64,000 nucleotides of DNA from a bacterium. Lineage in GTDB: Bacteria > Zhuqueibacterota > Zhuqueibacteria > Zhuqueibacterales > Geothermadaptataceae. Position numbers and translations under genes: made by a program. The first letter of the stretch is position 1. Every line of letters starts with the position of its first letter. This document shows positions 28,289-39,521 of the stretch, piece after piece. Below the pieces are notes generated by a model, which was given only the letters and a program-made list of their open reading frames with translations, was not told the origin of the DNA and ran no database searches. Where the stretch lies: assembly GCA_024275575.1 (NCBI GenBank), contig JAJRYV010000075.1:1-64000 (forward strand). Direction: 5' to 3'.

Positions 28289-30298
28289 TCAGATAATTTC
28301 CAAAGCTTTTGCAGCGATATTTTCCGCCGTGAAACCATATTCTTTAAACAGGATGCCGGCCGGGCTCGAAGTGCCAAAGCGATTATCGATCGTTACCGTA
28401 GTGCCATGTTCACCGATATATTTATGCCAGCCCTGTGCGATACCCGCCTCGATAGCAATTCTGTTTTTAACCGAAACCGGCAAAACGGACTCTCGATAGT
28501 CTGCTGATTGCTGTTCAAAGATTTCCATACATGGCATGCTAACGACGCGGGTAGCAATGTTTTTCTCTTCCAGAATTTCAGCTGCCAACAAGGTTGGATG
28601 AATTTCACTGCCCGATGAAATGAGGACAAATTCCGGTTTGCCGCCGGCTGCTTCTTTTAGGATATAACCACCGTTTTTCACGCCGGAAGCCGGCGTGTAT
28701 TTGGACCGGTCAAGTGTTGGCAGGTTTTGCCGTGTTAAAGCCAGTGCAACCGGATTGTTTTTCAAATTCAGGATGATTTTCCAGGCTTCTGCGACTTCGT
28801 TTGCATCGCAAGGACGCATGAAGATAAGGTTGGGAATGGCGCGTAAAGCAGCAAAATGTTCCACCGGCTGGTGCGTCGGGCCATCCTCTCCCACGCCGAT
28901 ACTGTCATGAGTTAAAATATAAATGACCGGCTGGCGCATTAATGCGGAAAGGCGCAGCGAAGGGCGCAGGTAGTCTGAAAAAATGAGAAAAGTGCTGCAG
29001 TATGGCCGTACCATTTTTGTCAATGCCATGCCGTTGCAAATGCCGGCCATGGCACTTTCCCGCACGCCGAAATGCATGTTGCGGTTTTCATACGCACCCG
29101 GGAAAAAATGACCGCTGCAATTCAGAATTGTTTTTGTGCTCGGTGCTAAATCAGCTGAGCCGCCCATGAGTTCGGGCATTTTTTCAGCAATGCTGTTCAG
29201 CACTTTTGCACCTGATGCACGCGTGGCCATGCCTTTCTCATCGGCAGGAAAAATCGGGATGCTATTTTCGATATTTTTCGGTAAAATACCGACGTTACGG
29301 CGTTCAAACTCCTCAGCTAATGCCGGATGGGCTTTTTTGTATTCAGTGAAAAGCATATCCCATTGTTGCTGCATTTCGGCGCCGCGTTGCAGGGCTTTGC
29401 GAAAGTGAGAACGCACATCATCAGCGACATGAAAATCTCTATCCGCGCTCACACCGAGTGCTTTTTTCGTTGCGATGATTTCCTCCGTGCCCAGCGGCTC
29501 GCCGTGGGCTGAGGCGGTGCCCGCTTTGTTGGGAGAACCAAAACCGATCATCGTGCGCGCTGCGATAATTGAAGGTTTGTCTGTTATCTTTTTCGCATTG
29601 ATTATGGCTTCAATATATGCTGCCGCATTATTACCGTCTTCGATTGCTTGCGTGTGCCAGCCATACGATTCGAAACGCGCCAGTCGATCTTCACGAAAAG
29701 TGATGTCGGTATCTCCCTCAATACTGATGTGGTTATCATCGTAAAGGCAGATGAGTTTTCCGAGTTCGAGCGTGCCGGCGAGGGAAGCGGCTTCCGCAGT
29801 TAAACCTTCCATCAAATCACCGTCGCCCACGATAGCGTAAGTGTGAAAATTGACGATTTCGAATCCTGGTCGGTTAAAAACCGCCGCGAGATGGGCCGCG
29901 GCAATAGCCATACCGACACTATTGGCAAATCCCTGGCCCAGCGGCCCTGTCGTCGTTTCAACGCCGGGTGTATGGTTAACCTCGGGATGTCCCGGGGTTT
30001 TGCTGCCCCATTGACGGAAATTTTTAATGTCTTCAAGGGAGAGTTCATAACCATAGAGATGCAGCAGACTATAAAGCAGCATCGAACCATGTCCGCCGGA
30101 AAGAACAAAGCGGTCGCGGTTTTGCCAGTTGGGATTGGCCGGATTATGCCGTAGAAAACGATCCCACAGCACATAAGCCATCGGTGCGGCGCCGAGAGGC
30201 AAACCCGGATGACCTGAGTTGGCTTTTTCAATGGCATCGATGGACAGGCTACGGATGGTGTTGATGCACTGTATATCAAGAACTGTTATTTCTTTCAT
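28289..30298 (-). CDS. tkt: Transketolase
   Basis: [88 protein letters not shown]; start chosen at MKEITV. Confidence 0.97.
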   Translation of the reverse strand: MKEITVLDIQCINTIRSLSIDAIEKANSGHPGLPLGAAPMAYVLWDRFLRHNPANPNWQNRDRFVLSGGHGSMLLYSLLHLYGYELSLEDIKNFRQWGSKTPGHPEVNHTPGVETTTGPLGQGFANSVGMAIAAAHLAAVFNRPGFEIVNFHTYAIVGDGDLMEGLTAEAASLAGTLELGKLICLYDDNHISIEGDTDITFREDRLARFESYGWHTQAIEDGNNAAAYIEAIINAKKITDKPSIIAARTMIGFGSPNKAGTASAHGEPLGTEEIIATKKALGVSADRDFHVADDVRSHFRKALQRGAEMQQQWDMLFTEYKKAHPALAEEFERRNVGILPKNIENSIPIFPADEKGMATRASGAKVLNSIAEKMPELMGGSADLAPSTKTILNCSGHFFPGAYENRNMHFGVRESAMAGICNGMALTKMVRPYCSTFLIFSDYLRPSLRLSALMRQPVIYILTHDSIGVGEDGPTHQPVEHFAALRAIPNLIFMRPCDANEVAEAWKIILNLKNNPVALALTRQNLPTLDRSKYTPASGVKNGGYILKEAAGGKPEFVLISSGSEIHPTLLAAEILEEKNIATRVVSMPCMEIFEQQSADYRESVLPVSVKNRIAIEAGIAQGWHKYIGEHGTTVTIDNRFGTSSPAGILFKEYGFTAENIAAKALEII

Positions 30299-30596
30299 TT
30301 TTGCAGACCTTTCGAATTCAGAAAACCAGATGCTAAGCGTGGCAATCAAAATGAGCGGCCTCAGTTCAGCCGGCAGGAAGCAAGGCCGGACTGTGGCCGT
30401 GGATGAAATGAGTTTGAAGCATTACAAGGATCGATTATACGATATGTCGAAATAAGTATCAAGTGAAATGAATACTCCAATTTACAACCTTGGAGAATGG
30501 TCGGTGAAAAATAATGTGCGAGCAGGAGAATCATTGCATTTACAGAGCAAATTTAATATACTCAGCGATCTTTTGTTGAAATTGAAAAGGACAACT

Positions 30597-31685
30597 ATGA
30601 AAATTGAGATACTCATCGATTCGCCGCTTTTCTGGGCTGATTTGAAAAAAGAAATCTTGGCGGCAAAACACTGTGTTTACGGACAAACGATGTCTTTTGA
30701 GGGAGATACAGTGGGAAAAATGTTTTCCAAAATCCTTCGTCAATCGCAGGCGAAAGACAAACGGCTGCTGCTCGATTCCTACATTCGCGCCATCATTAAC
30801 GACAAGTTTTTATACACGCTTAAAAACCGCCGCGACAAAGAGCTCATGCACGAAGTTCGCGAGACGGCAAAACTTATCGAAGAAAACAGAGAAGCCGGCA
30901 TTCGCAGCAAATTTACCAACCCGTTGGGGTTTCTTTTTCACAAAATTTCCATGCGCAATCATAAAAAGCTGGTGATCATCGATGAGCGTATCGCGTATAT
31001 CGGTGGCATCAATTTTTGCGATCATAATTTTTACTGGCATGATATGATGCTGCGCATCGAAGAACCGCAAATCGTCGAATATTTGAAAGCGGATTTTCTC
31101 GCAACTTGGCGAGGCAAAAATATTGGCACAGTAAAAGAAATCGGTGACTTTACGCTGATCACCCTCGACAAGCGCAATAATGAAAAACTCTTCCTGCCGG
31201 TATTTGAGCTTATCGATACAGCAAAGACTTCAATTTTTGTTGAGAGTCCCTATCTCACCTTCCCTTTTTGCGATCATCTGCGGCAGGCTGTGGCGCGCGG
31301 TGTCGAAGTGACGATCTGTAGCCCGGACGCCAATAACTGGGGCCTGATGCGCGATTACATGCTCTGGGAAGCAGGGCGTTCCGGCTTCAATTTGCAGCTC
31401 TATCAAGGAAAAATGTCGCATTTGAAAGGCATGCTCATCGATAGTGAGAACCTGATCGTCGGTTCGAGCAATTATGATTTTCTCAGCTATCGGGCGCATA
31501 TCGAAAACATCGCAATTATTCGGGATGCCGGTGTCGTGCGCCAGTTCGTTGAACGAGTCATCGAAGCAGACTTGAAAAATTCGCGGCCGGCAACAGCCGA
31601 AGAGCTCGCAACCGATGGCCGGAAGGCAAAACGAAGCATGCAAATTCTGGAGAATATCTGCCGAATTTTAAAATATGTGCCGTAA
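30597..31685 (+). CDS. Phospholipase D-like / cardiolipin synthase-like protein
   Basis: Two HKD-type motifs: HKKLVIIDERIAYIGGINFCDHNF and HLKGMLIDSENLIVGSSNYD; start at MKIEIL preferred over ORF start 30468. Confidence 0.85.
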   Translation: MKIEILIDSPLFWADLKKEILAAKHCVYGQTMSFEGDTVGKMFSKILRQSQAKDKRLLLDSYIRAIINDKFLYTLKNRRDKELMHEVRETAKLIEENREAGIRSKFTNPLGFLFHKISMRNHKKLVIIDERIAYIGGINFCDHNFYWHDMMLRIEEPQIVEYLKADFLATWRGKNIGTVKEIGDFTLITLDKRNNEKLFLPVFELIDTAKTSIFVESPYLTFPFCDHLRQAVARGVEVTICSPDANNWGLMRDYMLWEAGRSGFNLQLYQGKMSHLKGMLIDSENLIVGSSNYDFLSYRAHIENIAIIRDAGVVRQFVERVIEADLKNSRPATAEELATDGRKAKRSMQILENICRILKYVP

Positions 31686-31852
31686 TATTTTCGCCGATTT
31701 GTATTCTCACAAGATCGTGGAGGCGTTGAGCATGGAAAGGCTAAGAGCCGGTCAATCTTATAAAATACGACTGGGGTAAATTTAAAAAAGCGGTGAGAAA
31801 AATTTGTTTGAATCATCCTGCATTATGTATGAATAAATAATTTGTCAACGCC

Positions 31853-31907
31853 GGAGTGCAGCTCTTTTATGAGCTGCAACTCACATTGCATAAAGGCGAT
31901 GCACTCC
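31853..31907. repeat. Structured intergenic element (nested inverted repeats)
   Basis: GGAGTGCA/TGCACTCC outer arms, GCAGCTC-ttttat-GAGCTGC hairpin, TGCAT-aaaggcg-ATGCA hairpin. Confidence 0.55.
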
Positions 31908-32127
31908 CAAAGCAAACAATAAAGTTTATGAATGGAACAGGTTAAAAAAAATTTAATGCGCATTTCAAATTTATGCTCGTACTCTTTCAACGACAAAAAA
32001 ATCGGCAAGCATTGCACTGCATCTTTGTTTTTATTCACTCGCTTGCCAATTTGTAAATGGAGAAACTCCGCCCTGTATTGAATTTCAACATGCACGACAC
32101 CGCAGGGTGGTGGACTCCTGCTACAGC

Positions 32128-33381
32128 TTACACGCGAATCTGCCCGTTTCCCCGCACAACATATTTCCAACTCGTTAAAGCTTGCAGGCCCATGGGGCCG
32201 CGTGCATGTAATTTCTGTGTCGAAATACCGATTTCGGCACCATAACCAAACTCAAAACCATCCGTAAACCGCGTGCTTGCGTTCACATACACCGCCGCCG
32301 CATCGGTTTCAGCGAGAAACTTTTCAGCCGCTGCGATGTTTTGCGTGACGATCGCTTCGCTATGTTTTGAGCTGAACCGACGAATATGTTCGATCGCCGC
32401 CTCCAGCGAGGGCACGATTTTTACCGATAGAATCAGGCTGAGAAACTCTTCTTGCCAATCGTTTTGCTGCGCTTTTTTTGCCGGCAGAAAAACAGCACAG
32501 GTTTGTTCACAGCCGCGTATTTCAACTCCTTTTTCACTCATCGTTTGGAGAATTTGCGGTAATAAACCCTGTGCATGAGCCTGATGAACCAGCAAAGTTT
32601 CCATGGCATTGCAAACACCGGGGCGTTGGGTTTTCGCATTTACGGCAATATCATGTGCCATCTGCGCTTGTGCGCTTTCATCGATATAAACATGGCAATT
32701 TCCCACACCCGTTTCGATCACCGGCACCGTGGCATTTTTTACTACAGATTGAATCAACGAGGCGCCGCCACGGGGTATCAAAACGTCGATCAGGCCGTTG
32801 GCCTGCATCATATCCTGCGCTTGCGCCCGATCGGTACTTTCAATGAGTTGAATACAATCACGCGGCAGACCGGCCTCTTCAACCGCTGAAGCGATCACCG
32901 AAACGAGTTCCATATTGGAATGGAAAGCAGCCTTGCCGCCGCGCAAAATCACCGCATTGCCGGCTTTTAAACAAAGCGCTGCGGCATCGACGGTAACGTT
33001 GGGGCGGGCTTCATAAATAATGCCGATGACACCCAGCGGTACCTGTATTTTTGCAACGTGCAGTCCGTTCGGACGAATATCACCACCGAGCACAATACCG
33101 ACAGGATCGGGCAAGGCGATAATCTGCTCCACCGCCGCCGCGATTGAATCGATGCGCGGCCCGGTCAGCAGCAAACGGTCGAACAGCGATTCTTTCAGCC
33201 CATCGCGTTTACCGGTTTGCATATCCACCTCGTTCGCGGCCATTATTTTTTTACTGTTCCGGCGCAAAGCATCGGCAATTTTTTGCAAAGCTCTATTTTT
33301 AGCCGCTGTGGAGGCGGTTGCGAGTCCGTTTGCCGCAGACTGTGCTTTCACCCCTTTAATTTGGATTTCATTTGAACTCAT
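32128..33381 (-). CDS. proA: Gamma-glutamyl phosphate reductase
   Basis: GVIGIIYEARPNVTVDAAALCLKAGNAVILRGG; VGNCHVYID; GFEFGYGAEIGISTQKLHARGPMGLQALTSWKYVV. Confidence 0.97.
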   Translation of the reverse strand: MSSNEIQIKGVKAQSAANGLATASTAAKNRALQKIADALRRNSKKIMAANEVDMQTGKRDGLKESLFDRLLLTGPRIDSIAAAVEQIIALPDPVGIVLGGDIRPNGLHVAKIQVPLGVIGIIYEARPNVTVDAAALCLKAGNAVILRGGKAAFHSNMELVSVIASAVEEAGLPRDCIQLIESTDRAQAQDMMQANGLIDVLIPRGGASLIQSVVKNATVPVIETGVGNCHVYIDESAQAQMAHDIAVNAKTQRPGVCNAMETLLVHQAHAQGLLPQILQTMSEKGVEIRGCEQTCAVFLPAKKAQQNDWQEEFLSLILSVKIVPSLEAAIEHIRRFSSKHSEAIVTQNIAAAEKFLAETDAAAVYVNASTRFTDGFEFGYGAEIGISTQKLHARGPMGLQALTSWKYVVRGNGQIRV

Positions 33382-34504
33382 GTACGCCCTCCTTTCGATG
33401 GCGAAAAATAAAAAGATTATCGCGGTGAACGATTTCTGGATTACCCTGGTAGCCTAAAATTTGCAGAAAAAGCCGGCTGTGAATGCCTTTGAGTTTTTCG
33501 ATTTCAACAGCGTTGTAATTCACCAGTCCGCGGGCAATTTCCTCACCCTTTAAATTGGTCACAGCCACGATATCGCCGGCCTGAAATTGCCCCAACGCCC
33601 TGACGATGCCTGCCGCGAGCAAACTTTTTTTCCGCCCCATCAGGGCATTAAACGCCCCGTCATCAACGATGATATTGCCGTTGACCGCGCTGCTCATGCC
33701 GATCCAGCGTTTGCGGCTATCACGCCAATCAGCTTGCGGCAGGAAATGCGTGCCGACATCATCGTTTGCCAGCAATCGGGCAAGGATGTTTTCCTCCCGA
33801 CCGTTGGCAATAAAAACATGCGCTCCTCCCTCGGTGGCGATGCGCGCACCATCAATTTTTGTGGTCATGCCGCCGCGGCTGTGCGCCGAAATAGATTTGC
33901 CGGCCAGCTCACCAATTTCCGGGGTGATCATTTTGATTTCGCTAATGCGTTCGCCCAGTTCGTGGCCCTCTCTCTTGTGCAGGCCAGCGACATCGGAGAG
34001 GAATATAAGTGTGCCGGCGTTCACCAGCCCGGTCACTTGCGCGGCGAGATTATCATTATCCCCAAATTTAATTTCCTCGGCGGAAATCGTATCATTTTCA
34101 TTGATGATGGGGATGACTTTTTTTTCGAACAAAGTGAAAAGCGTATTGCGGGCATTGAGGTAGCGGCTGCGAACACGAAAATCATCGGCCACCAGCAAAA
34201 TCTGCGCAATGGTGATTTTTTCTTGCTGAAAAAGATGATTATAAATATCGATCAGCAAACCCTGACCCACCGCAGCCGCTGCCTGGGATTCACGCAGGCT
34301 GCGAACTTTTTTCAAACCCAGGCGTGCCATGCCGACACGCACTGCACCCGAACTCACAAGCACGACTTCATGTCCCGAATGAGCGAGCGCTGCCAACTGC
34401 TTGGTAAATTCACGCAGGTATTGCTTGTCCAGCAGGCCGGATTTATCAGTGAGTGTATTGGTGCCGACTTTTACGACGAGCCGTTTCGTGCTCCCCATTT
34501 TCAT
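33368..34504 (-). CDS. proB: Glutamate 5-kinase
   Basis: VVKVGTNTLT, NENDTISAEEIKFGDNDNLAAQV, C-terminal PUA domain; overlaps proA by 14 bp. Confidence 0.97.
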   Translation of the reverse strand: MKMGSTKRLVVKVGTNTLTDKSGLLDKQYLREFTKQLAALAHSGHEVVLVSSGAVRVGMARLGLKKVRSLRESQAAAAVGQGLLIDIYNHLFQQEKITIAQILLVADDFRVRSRYLNARNTLFTLFEKKVIPIINENDTISAEEIKFGDNDNLAAQVTGLVNAGTLIFLSDVAGLHKREGHELGERISEIKMITPEIGELAGKSISAHSRGGMTTKIDGARIATEGGAHVFIANGREENILARLLANDDVGTHFLPQADWRDSRKRWIGMSSAVNGNIIVDDGAFNALMGRKKSLLAAGIVRALGQFQAGDIVAVTNLKGEEIARGLVNYNAVEIEKLKGIHSRLFLQILGYQGNPEIVHRDNLFIFRHRKEGVHEFK

Positions 34505-34825
34505 TGAAATTCTCCTAAGGATTCAAATTAAAATGATGGAAAATACAGGTTTTTGCATAAACATGCAAAACTTATGTCCGGCACAATAAATTTCACAAAC
34601 AATCGATATGCAATTGAGCGAAAGTGAGATAAACCGGAACGGCCGGGGTATCAAAGAAATCGACCGTTACAGCGATTCTTAAGAGAAGAAAATACAAACT
34701 TTATTTATCGGTAGTTTATTGCTCCGGTGTTGTTTATTTTGGAATTTTTCAGCCCTATGGCAGAAGACATTTTTCTTTCCGAAAATACGGTTTTTCATCG
34801 CCAGATGCTTTCATCTCTGTAACTC

Positions 34826-34858
34826 GTCAGCGCACCAGGCGGACGCTGAACGAGATAC
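34826..34858 (-). repeat. Interspersed intergenic repeat family (copy C, internally deleted)
   Basis: GTCAGCGCACCAGGCGGACGCTGAACGAGATAC: the two ends of copy B joined. Confidence 0.55.
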
Positions 34859-35107
34859 TAATCCCTGGTTGAATAGCGCTGCTTGGTCATGTAAATGTTT
34901 GTGCCCCTTTACTAAAAATCTGGTCGGAACCTCCTGTATTCATTAGAATCTTGCACTCTCCGGAAAATCTGAGTATATTTAGAACAATCAAATATTTTGT
35001 CATACCGGTCATACACAAGCGATCTTGAGACGAATGCAAAAGACAGAACATCTTGTTGAGCATAATGATTGCCGGTTCATCCATTTCAAAAAAAGTGAGT
35101 AGGGGAA

Positions 35108-35701
35108 ATGTCTGCAAAAAAAACATCATCAAAAAGTATCTACCAGATCAAAGTAACCCTGCAATACAGCAATCCGCCAATCTGGAGAAGGCTGTTGGTT
35201 GCCGGCAATGCTACGTTATTAGATTTACATAAAATCATTCAGGTTGCGATGGGATGGACCAATAGCCATCTGCACCAGTTTATTATAGACGGTGAGTATT
35301 ACAGTATACCGAGTGAAGATTATTGGGAACCAGTCATCGATGAGCGCAAGTATCAAATTGCGAATATTGCACCAGGGGAAGGCAGTAAATTTATTTATGA
35401 ATATGACTTTGGTGATAGCTGGGAACATGTGATCATTGTCGAGAAAATCCAGCCTATAGATCCCGAAAAAAAATATCCATTCTGCATGGCAGGGGAAAGA
35501 GTTTGTCCGCCGGAGGATGTTGGTGGAATAGGAGGTTTTACAGTGTTTTTAGATGCAATGAAAAACCCCAAACATGAAGAACACGAATCATATATGGAGT
35601 GGCATGGTGGACCATATGACCCAGAAGCGATAGACCTGGATAAGATAAATAAAACGTTGCAGGCGATTGATCAAATCGATTGGTGGATTGAAGATGAATG
35701 A
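35108..35701 (+). CDS. Plasmid pRiA4b ORF-3 family protein
   Basis: YQIKVTLQYSNPPIWRRLLVAGNATLLDLHKIIQVAMGWTNSHLHQF and YDFGDSWEHVIIVE motifs. Confidence 0.88.
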   Translation: MSAKKTSSKSIYQIKVTLQYSNPPIWRRLLVAGNATLLDLHKIIQVAMGWTNSHLHQFIIDGEYYSIPSEDYWEPVIDERKYQIANIAPGEGSKFIYEYDFGDSWEHVIIVEKIQPIDPEKKYPFCMAGERVCPPEDVGGIGGFTVFLDAMKNPKHEEHESYMEWHGGPYDPEAIDLDKINKTLQAIDQIDWWIEDE

Positions 35702-35813
35702 ATCCCCTCATCAGAAGTATTGTTTATTGCCGCATTTCTCAACCCTTTCACGCTTGGCATGGTGTTGCTCATTTTTGCGGTATTGAAATATGGATGGTAC
35801 ATCGAGGAAATAA

Positions 35814-36173
35814 TTGCAAGTCGCTGCATGGTTCAGTATTATGGATGTCAGGAGTATCACCGGCCATTTAATCGAAACGGGAGGAAAAGTGGGGAAAAAT
35901 CTGTTTGTCATCTTGCTCGGTTCATTCCTTTTTCTCATCGTTATCGATTTTTTTACGGCATGGTATCGTAAATATCTGGCGAGAAACAATCTGCCGCACC
36001 ATGTGGTGCGCACGATTATTCAACTCAAATGGGTAGTGCTCGCTTTTCTTTTCTGGAATGCGCTCTATCGTTATTTTTTGCCTGAAGAATTCACCTATTC
36101 CTACTTGTTGTTCGCCCTTTTCGTCTATTCGCTGCGCGGCCTGGCGGCGGAAATTTTTCGCCGCGATAAATGA
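35814..36173 (+). CDS. Small membrane protein of unknown function
   Basis: ORF with about three hydrophobic segments; start uncertain; convergent overlap with next gene. Confidence 0.5.
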   Translation: MQVAAWFSIMDVRSITGHLIETGGKVGKNLFVILLGSFLFLIVIDFFTAWYRKYLARNNLPHHVVRTIIQLKWVVLAFLFWNALYRYFLPEEFTYSYLLFALFVYSLRGLAAEIFRRDK

Positions 36174-37258
36174 AGCGGTCGATCTTTCAGAAAATCATTG
36201 ATTTTCTGTGCCGCAACACGATCACCATCAGTAACCAATTGCTGGTCGGGCCAGGGGGTCTCGTGCAAAACCTCAAATGCATGTCGCCAGTTTCCCCCAT
36301 AAAAATCTTTTTGTTCGAGAAAATAACTGTTGGAAAAAGCCTGCAAACCGGCGATTAAAACATCGCATTCGCGAAAATCTGTACGATCGGTGTAGAGCAG
36401 CGGCGTGGTGTTGGCGATGCAATCGGAGACGACGCCGTAACCGGGTTTCGAAACGACGAAATCGACAGCGTTGATCAGGTCTTCAAAAGACAGGCTGTCG
36501 CCATCGATCGAATGAAAATTCGGCTGTCTTTCAATCGCACCTGAAAAAATAAAATGCTTATCTCTGATTTGTGCGATGTGCTGCAAATCGAGCTGTTTAC
36601 GGTCTTCTTCGCGCAGCGCGATCAAAACGAGCTGATCATCCGGATGGCAGCTCAGCATGCGGCGGATATCATTGCGTTTTCTGCGCGCCTTACGACAAAC
36701 GAGCGGAATTTCAACGAAATTCTCAAAAGCCGGCATGTTGCCGTGAAACGGTAATTTGAGTAGCAAATCAGCATAATGGTAATAGCGCTTGATTTTGCGA
36801 ATGTATTTTTCAAAAGCTGGATATTCGCGGCAATAGGGTGTATAAATCCAGTCCCAGGAAAAATTGCCGATGGCAATCGCCGGAATTTTGGCGCGATGGG
36901 CGGCCGCGAAGGCCACAGGAGGGATATCACCGATGACCAGCTGAATCTGGTTTTTTTGTAGAAAGGCAACCTCTTGGCTGATGAGTTGTTTTTCTGTAGC
37001 GAAAAACAAATCCAAAGCGTTAAGTGTTGCCGGAATATCGACGTTTGCAAAAGTCGGGTTCACGGTGCCGACGTCATTCTGCACCGCATAATAGAAAAAA
37101 TTGCTGTGCAACGATAATTTAAACAGCCATTCCGGAGCGGTTGTCCGGAGATGAAAAAACAAAAAAGGATTGAGGCGTGCGCACGCCCCGATAATCGCGC
37201 CCGAACGCACCGCGTGGCCGTAACCATGTCCTGAAATATAAAATGCAATGTGTTGCAT
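36125..37258 (-). CDS. GT-B-fold glycosyltransferase-like protein (MurG/MJ1255-like)
   Basis: YISGHGYGHAVRSGAI N-terminal motif and DFVVSKPGYGVVSDCIANTTPLLYTDR C-terminal motif. Confidence 0.75.
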   Translation of the reverse strand: MQHIAFYISGHGYGHAVRSGAIIGACARLNPFLFFHLRTTAPEWLFKLSLHSNFFYYAVQNDVGTVNPTFANVDIPATLNALDLFFATEKQLISQEVAFLQKNQIQLVIGDIPPVAFAAAHRAKIPAIAIGNFSWDWIYTPYCREYPAFEKYIRKIKRYYHYADLLLKLPFHGNMPAFENFVEIPLVCRKARRKRNDIRRMLSCHPDDQLVLIALREEDRKQLDLQHIAQIRDKHFIFSGAIERQPNFHSIDGDSLSFEDLINAVDFVVSKPGYGVVSDCIANTTPLLYTDRTDFRECDVLIAGLQAFSNSYFLEQKDFYGGNWRHAFEVLHETPWPDQQLVTDGDRVAAQKINDFLKDRPLHLSRRKISAARPRSE

Positions 37259-37459
37259 GAAAAATCTTTCGTTTCCTTGAGTTCAATTTGTGTTAAAAAA
37301 TAGTAAAAAAAATATGTTTTTCAAACGGCGCTTTTTTATTTTTTTCTTCAAATAAAATTATCATTTTCAAACTGCGATCTCGTGCAAATCTTGCATTTGC
37401 TCAAGTTGATTTATATATTGGAAAAGCACACTAACAACAAACGGACATCCAGACAAAAT

Positions 37460-38293
37460 ATGAGCAAAACAATCATCGCTTTTCAGGGTGAAGTTGGCGC
37501 CTACAGCGAACAGGCTGCCCATGCATTTTTTCAACAGGATATCGATTTATCACCGCAACCGTCTTTTAAGGCATTATTTCAATCCCTTGCCAAAGGCCAG
37601 GCCAATTTCGCCGTTGTGCCCATTGAGAATTCACTTGCAGGAAGCGTCCATGAAAATTACGACTATCTACTCGAGCATGAATTACCTATTATCGGCGAAA
37701 TAATTTTACACATTTCCCATCATCTCATGGTTTATCCGGGCGTAAAAAAAGAGGATATTCGCCGGGTCATTTCTCACCCACAGGCTCTGGGGCAATGCCG
37801 CCATTTCCTTGAAGAGTGGGATGACTTACTCATCGAATCGGGATACGACACCGCCGGCAGCGCAAAAATGGTGCGTGAAAAAGAGCTGCGCGATACAGCA
37901 GCTATCGCCAGCAGGCAGGCCGCCGGTGATTACGGCCTGGAAATCATCGCCAGTACCATCGAAAGCAATCGGCAAAATTATACGCGCTTTCTGGTTTTAT
38001 CGCGCACGGCCCAAACGCCGGAAAGCGGTGGCAAAACCTCAATCGTTTTTGCCACCAAAGATATTCCCGGTGCGTTGTTCAAATCGCTCGCTGTTTTCGC
38101 CCTGCGCGATATTAACCTGCTGAAAATCGAATCACGACCTTTGCACGGCAAACCGTTTCGCTATTATTTCTATCTCGATTTTGAGGGCAGCGTCAAAGAT
38201 GAAGCACAAGCCAATGCTATCAATCATCTGCAAGAAATCACTGCTTTTTTACACATTCTCGGTTCCTTTAAAAGTGGAAAAACTATTGAGTAA
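37460..38293 (+). CDS. pheA: Prephenate dehydratase
   Basis: IAFQGEVGAYSEQAA, VVPIENSLAGSVHENYD, SHPQALGQC, ACT domain with LLKIESRPL; start at MSKTIIAFQG preferred. Confidence 0.95.
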   Translation: MSKTIIAFQGEVGAYSEQAAHAFFQQDIDLSPQPSFKALFQSLAKGQANFAVVPIENSLAGSVHENYDYLLEHELPIIGEIILHISHHLMVYPGVKKEDIRRVISHPQALGQCRHFLEEWDDLLIESGYDTAGSAKMVREKELRDTAAIASRQAAGDYGLEIIASTIESNRQNYTRFLVLSRTAQTPESGGKTSIVFATKDIPGALFKSLAVFALRDINLLKIESRPLHGKPFRYYFYLDFEGSVKDEAQANAINHLQEITAFLHILGSFKSGKTIE

Positions 38294-38297
38294 ACAA

Positions 38298-39521
38298 ATG
38301 AATATTATAAAACTTACCCGGGTTCTGGTTTTATTTTTCATCGCATTAAACCCGCTTTACAGTCAATCGAAGGTGGTATGGGCAACAGCCGATAAATGCG
38401 GCTTCGACCCTATGCATGCTGCACGCACCTTTGATGCGCTGGGCCATGCCTGGGGTTACGGTTACGATACTTTGCAAATCGATCTGCAAAAATGGACGCA
38501 AAGCCCTTTTGCACAAATCGACTCCATCGGCGCTTCGACGCTGAACCGCGCTTTGTGGATGCTGACGATCACCGATTCGACGGCGGCCATCGTGCCACGG
38601 ATTCGAATTTCAATTCATGCCCGGACACATCCGGGAGAAGTGCAGTCGACCTGGGTGACGAATGAATTGATCAATCAGCTTCTTGGCGATAGTGGGCTCG
38701 CTCGTCTTTTGCGAAGAAATTGTATTTTCAACATCCTGCCGATGTATAATCCGGACGGTGTCGAGCTGGGTTTTGCCCGGGGAAATGCCAATGGTATCGA
38801 TATCGAAAGTAACTGGTACGCTGCGCAATCGGAGCAGGAGGTGCTGATGCTGCGGCAATTTTTTAAAGGCAAAATGAACACGGCAAACCCTATTGAAATT
38901 GCGCTCAACATGCACTCGGCTTATGCCTGCAAACGCTATTTTGTTTTTCACGATGCCGCCGGAACCTCGACTGAATATGAAGAATTGGAACGCGATTTTG
39001 TTGACAAAATCCACAATCAATGGCCGGAAGAAATCGAACCCTGGTCTTACATGATCACCTGGACCAACGGTACACCGTTGCGCTATCCCGAAAGCTGGTT
39101 TTGGCTCAACCACGGCGCAGCAGTGATGGCCTTAACTTATGAAGATAAAAACTGTGATACCGCAGCCGATTTCGACCGTGTTGCCAATGCCCTGCTCACA
39201 GGTATTGGTGAATATCTCGGCTTGCAATCAGAACCCACATCTGTCACTGAAAACCGCAGTATATCTGCAGCAAATACAGTTGTGCGCCTCTATCCCAACC
39301 CCGTTGCGGCCGGCGGCATTTTTCAGGTCGCCATAAGCAGTAACAAAGAAATGGATGCGATGTATTTATTTGACATTCTCGGTCGCCGGGTCGGTTCATT
39401 CATGAGACCAGGCCGGGAAGCAGCCTTCCGTTTGCCCAATCTGCCGGCAGGCAAATATTTTTTAACTACCATATTTAAAAACTCCCGGGTGGTCACCCCG
39501 ATAACTATTTTACAAAACTAA
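38298..39521 (+). CDS. M14-family zinc carboxypeptidase with T9SS type A sorting domain
   Basis: HARTHPGEVQSTW (HxxE), LNMHSAYACKRYF, C-terminal LYPNP...LFDILGRRVG...LPAGKYFLT; start at MNIIKLTR after pheA stop. Confidence 0.85.
   Translation: MNIIKLTRVLVLFFIALNPLYSQSKVVWATADKCGFDPMHAARTFDALGHAWGYGYDTLQIDLQKWTQSPFAQIDSIGASTLNRALWMLTITDSTAAIVPRIRISIHARTHPGEVQSTWVTNELINQLLGDSGLARLLRRNCIFNILPMYNPDGVELGFARGNANGIDIESNWYAAQSEQEVLMLRQFFKGKMNTANPIEIALNMHSAYACKRYFVFHDAAGTSTEYEELERDFVDKIHNQWPEEIEPWSYMITWTNGTPLRYPESWFWLNHGAAVMALTYEDKNCDTAADFDRVANALLTGIGEYLGLQSEPTSVTENRSISAANTVVRLYPNPVAAGGIFQVAISSNKEMDAMYLFDILGRRVGSFMRPGREAAFRLPNLPAGKYFLTTIFKNSRVVTPITILQN

Noticed and set aside
35108-35701. pRiA4b ORF-3 family gene considered as a mobile-element marker
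   Set aside because: No transposase, integrase or terminal repeats nearby; the family is common as a stand-alone chromosomal gene
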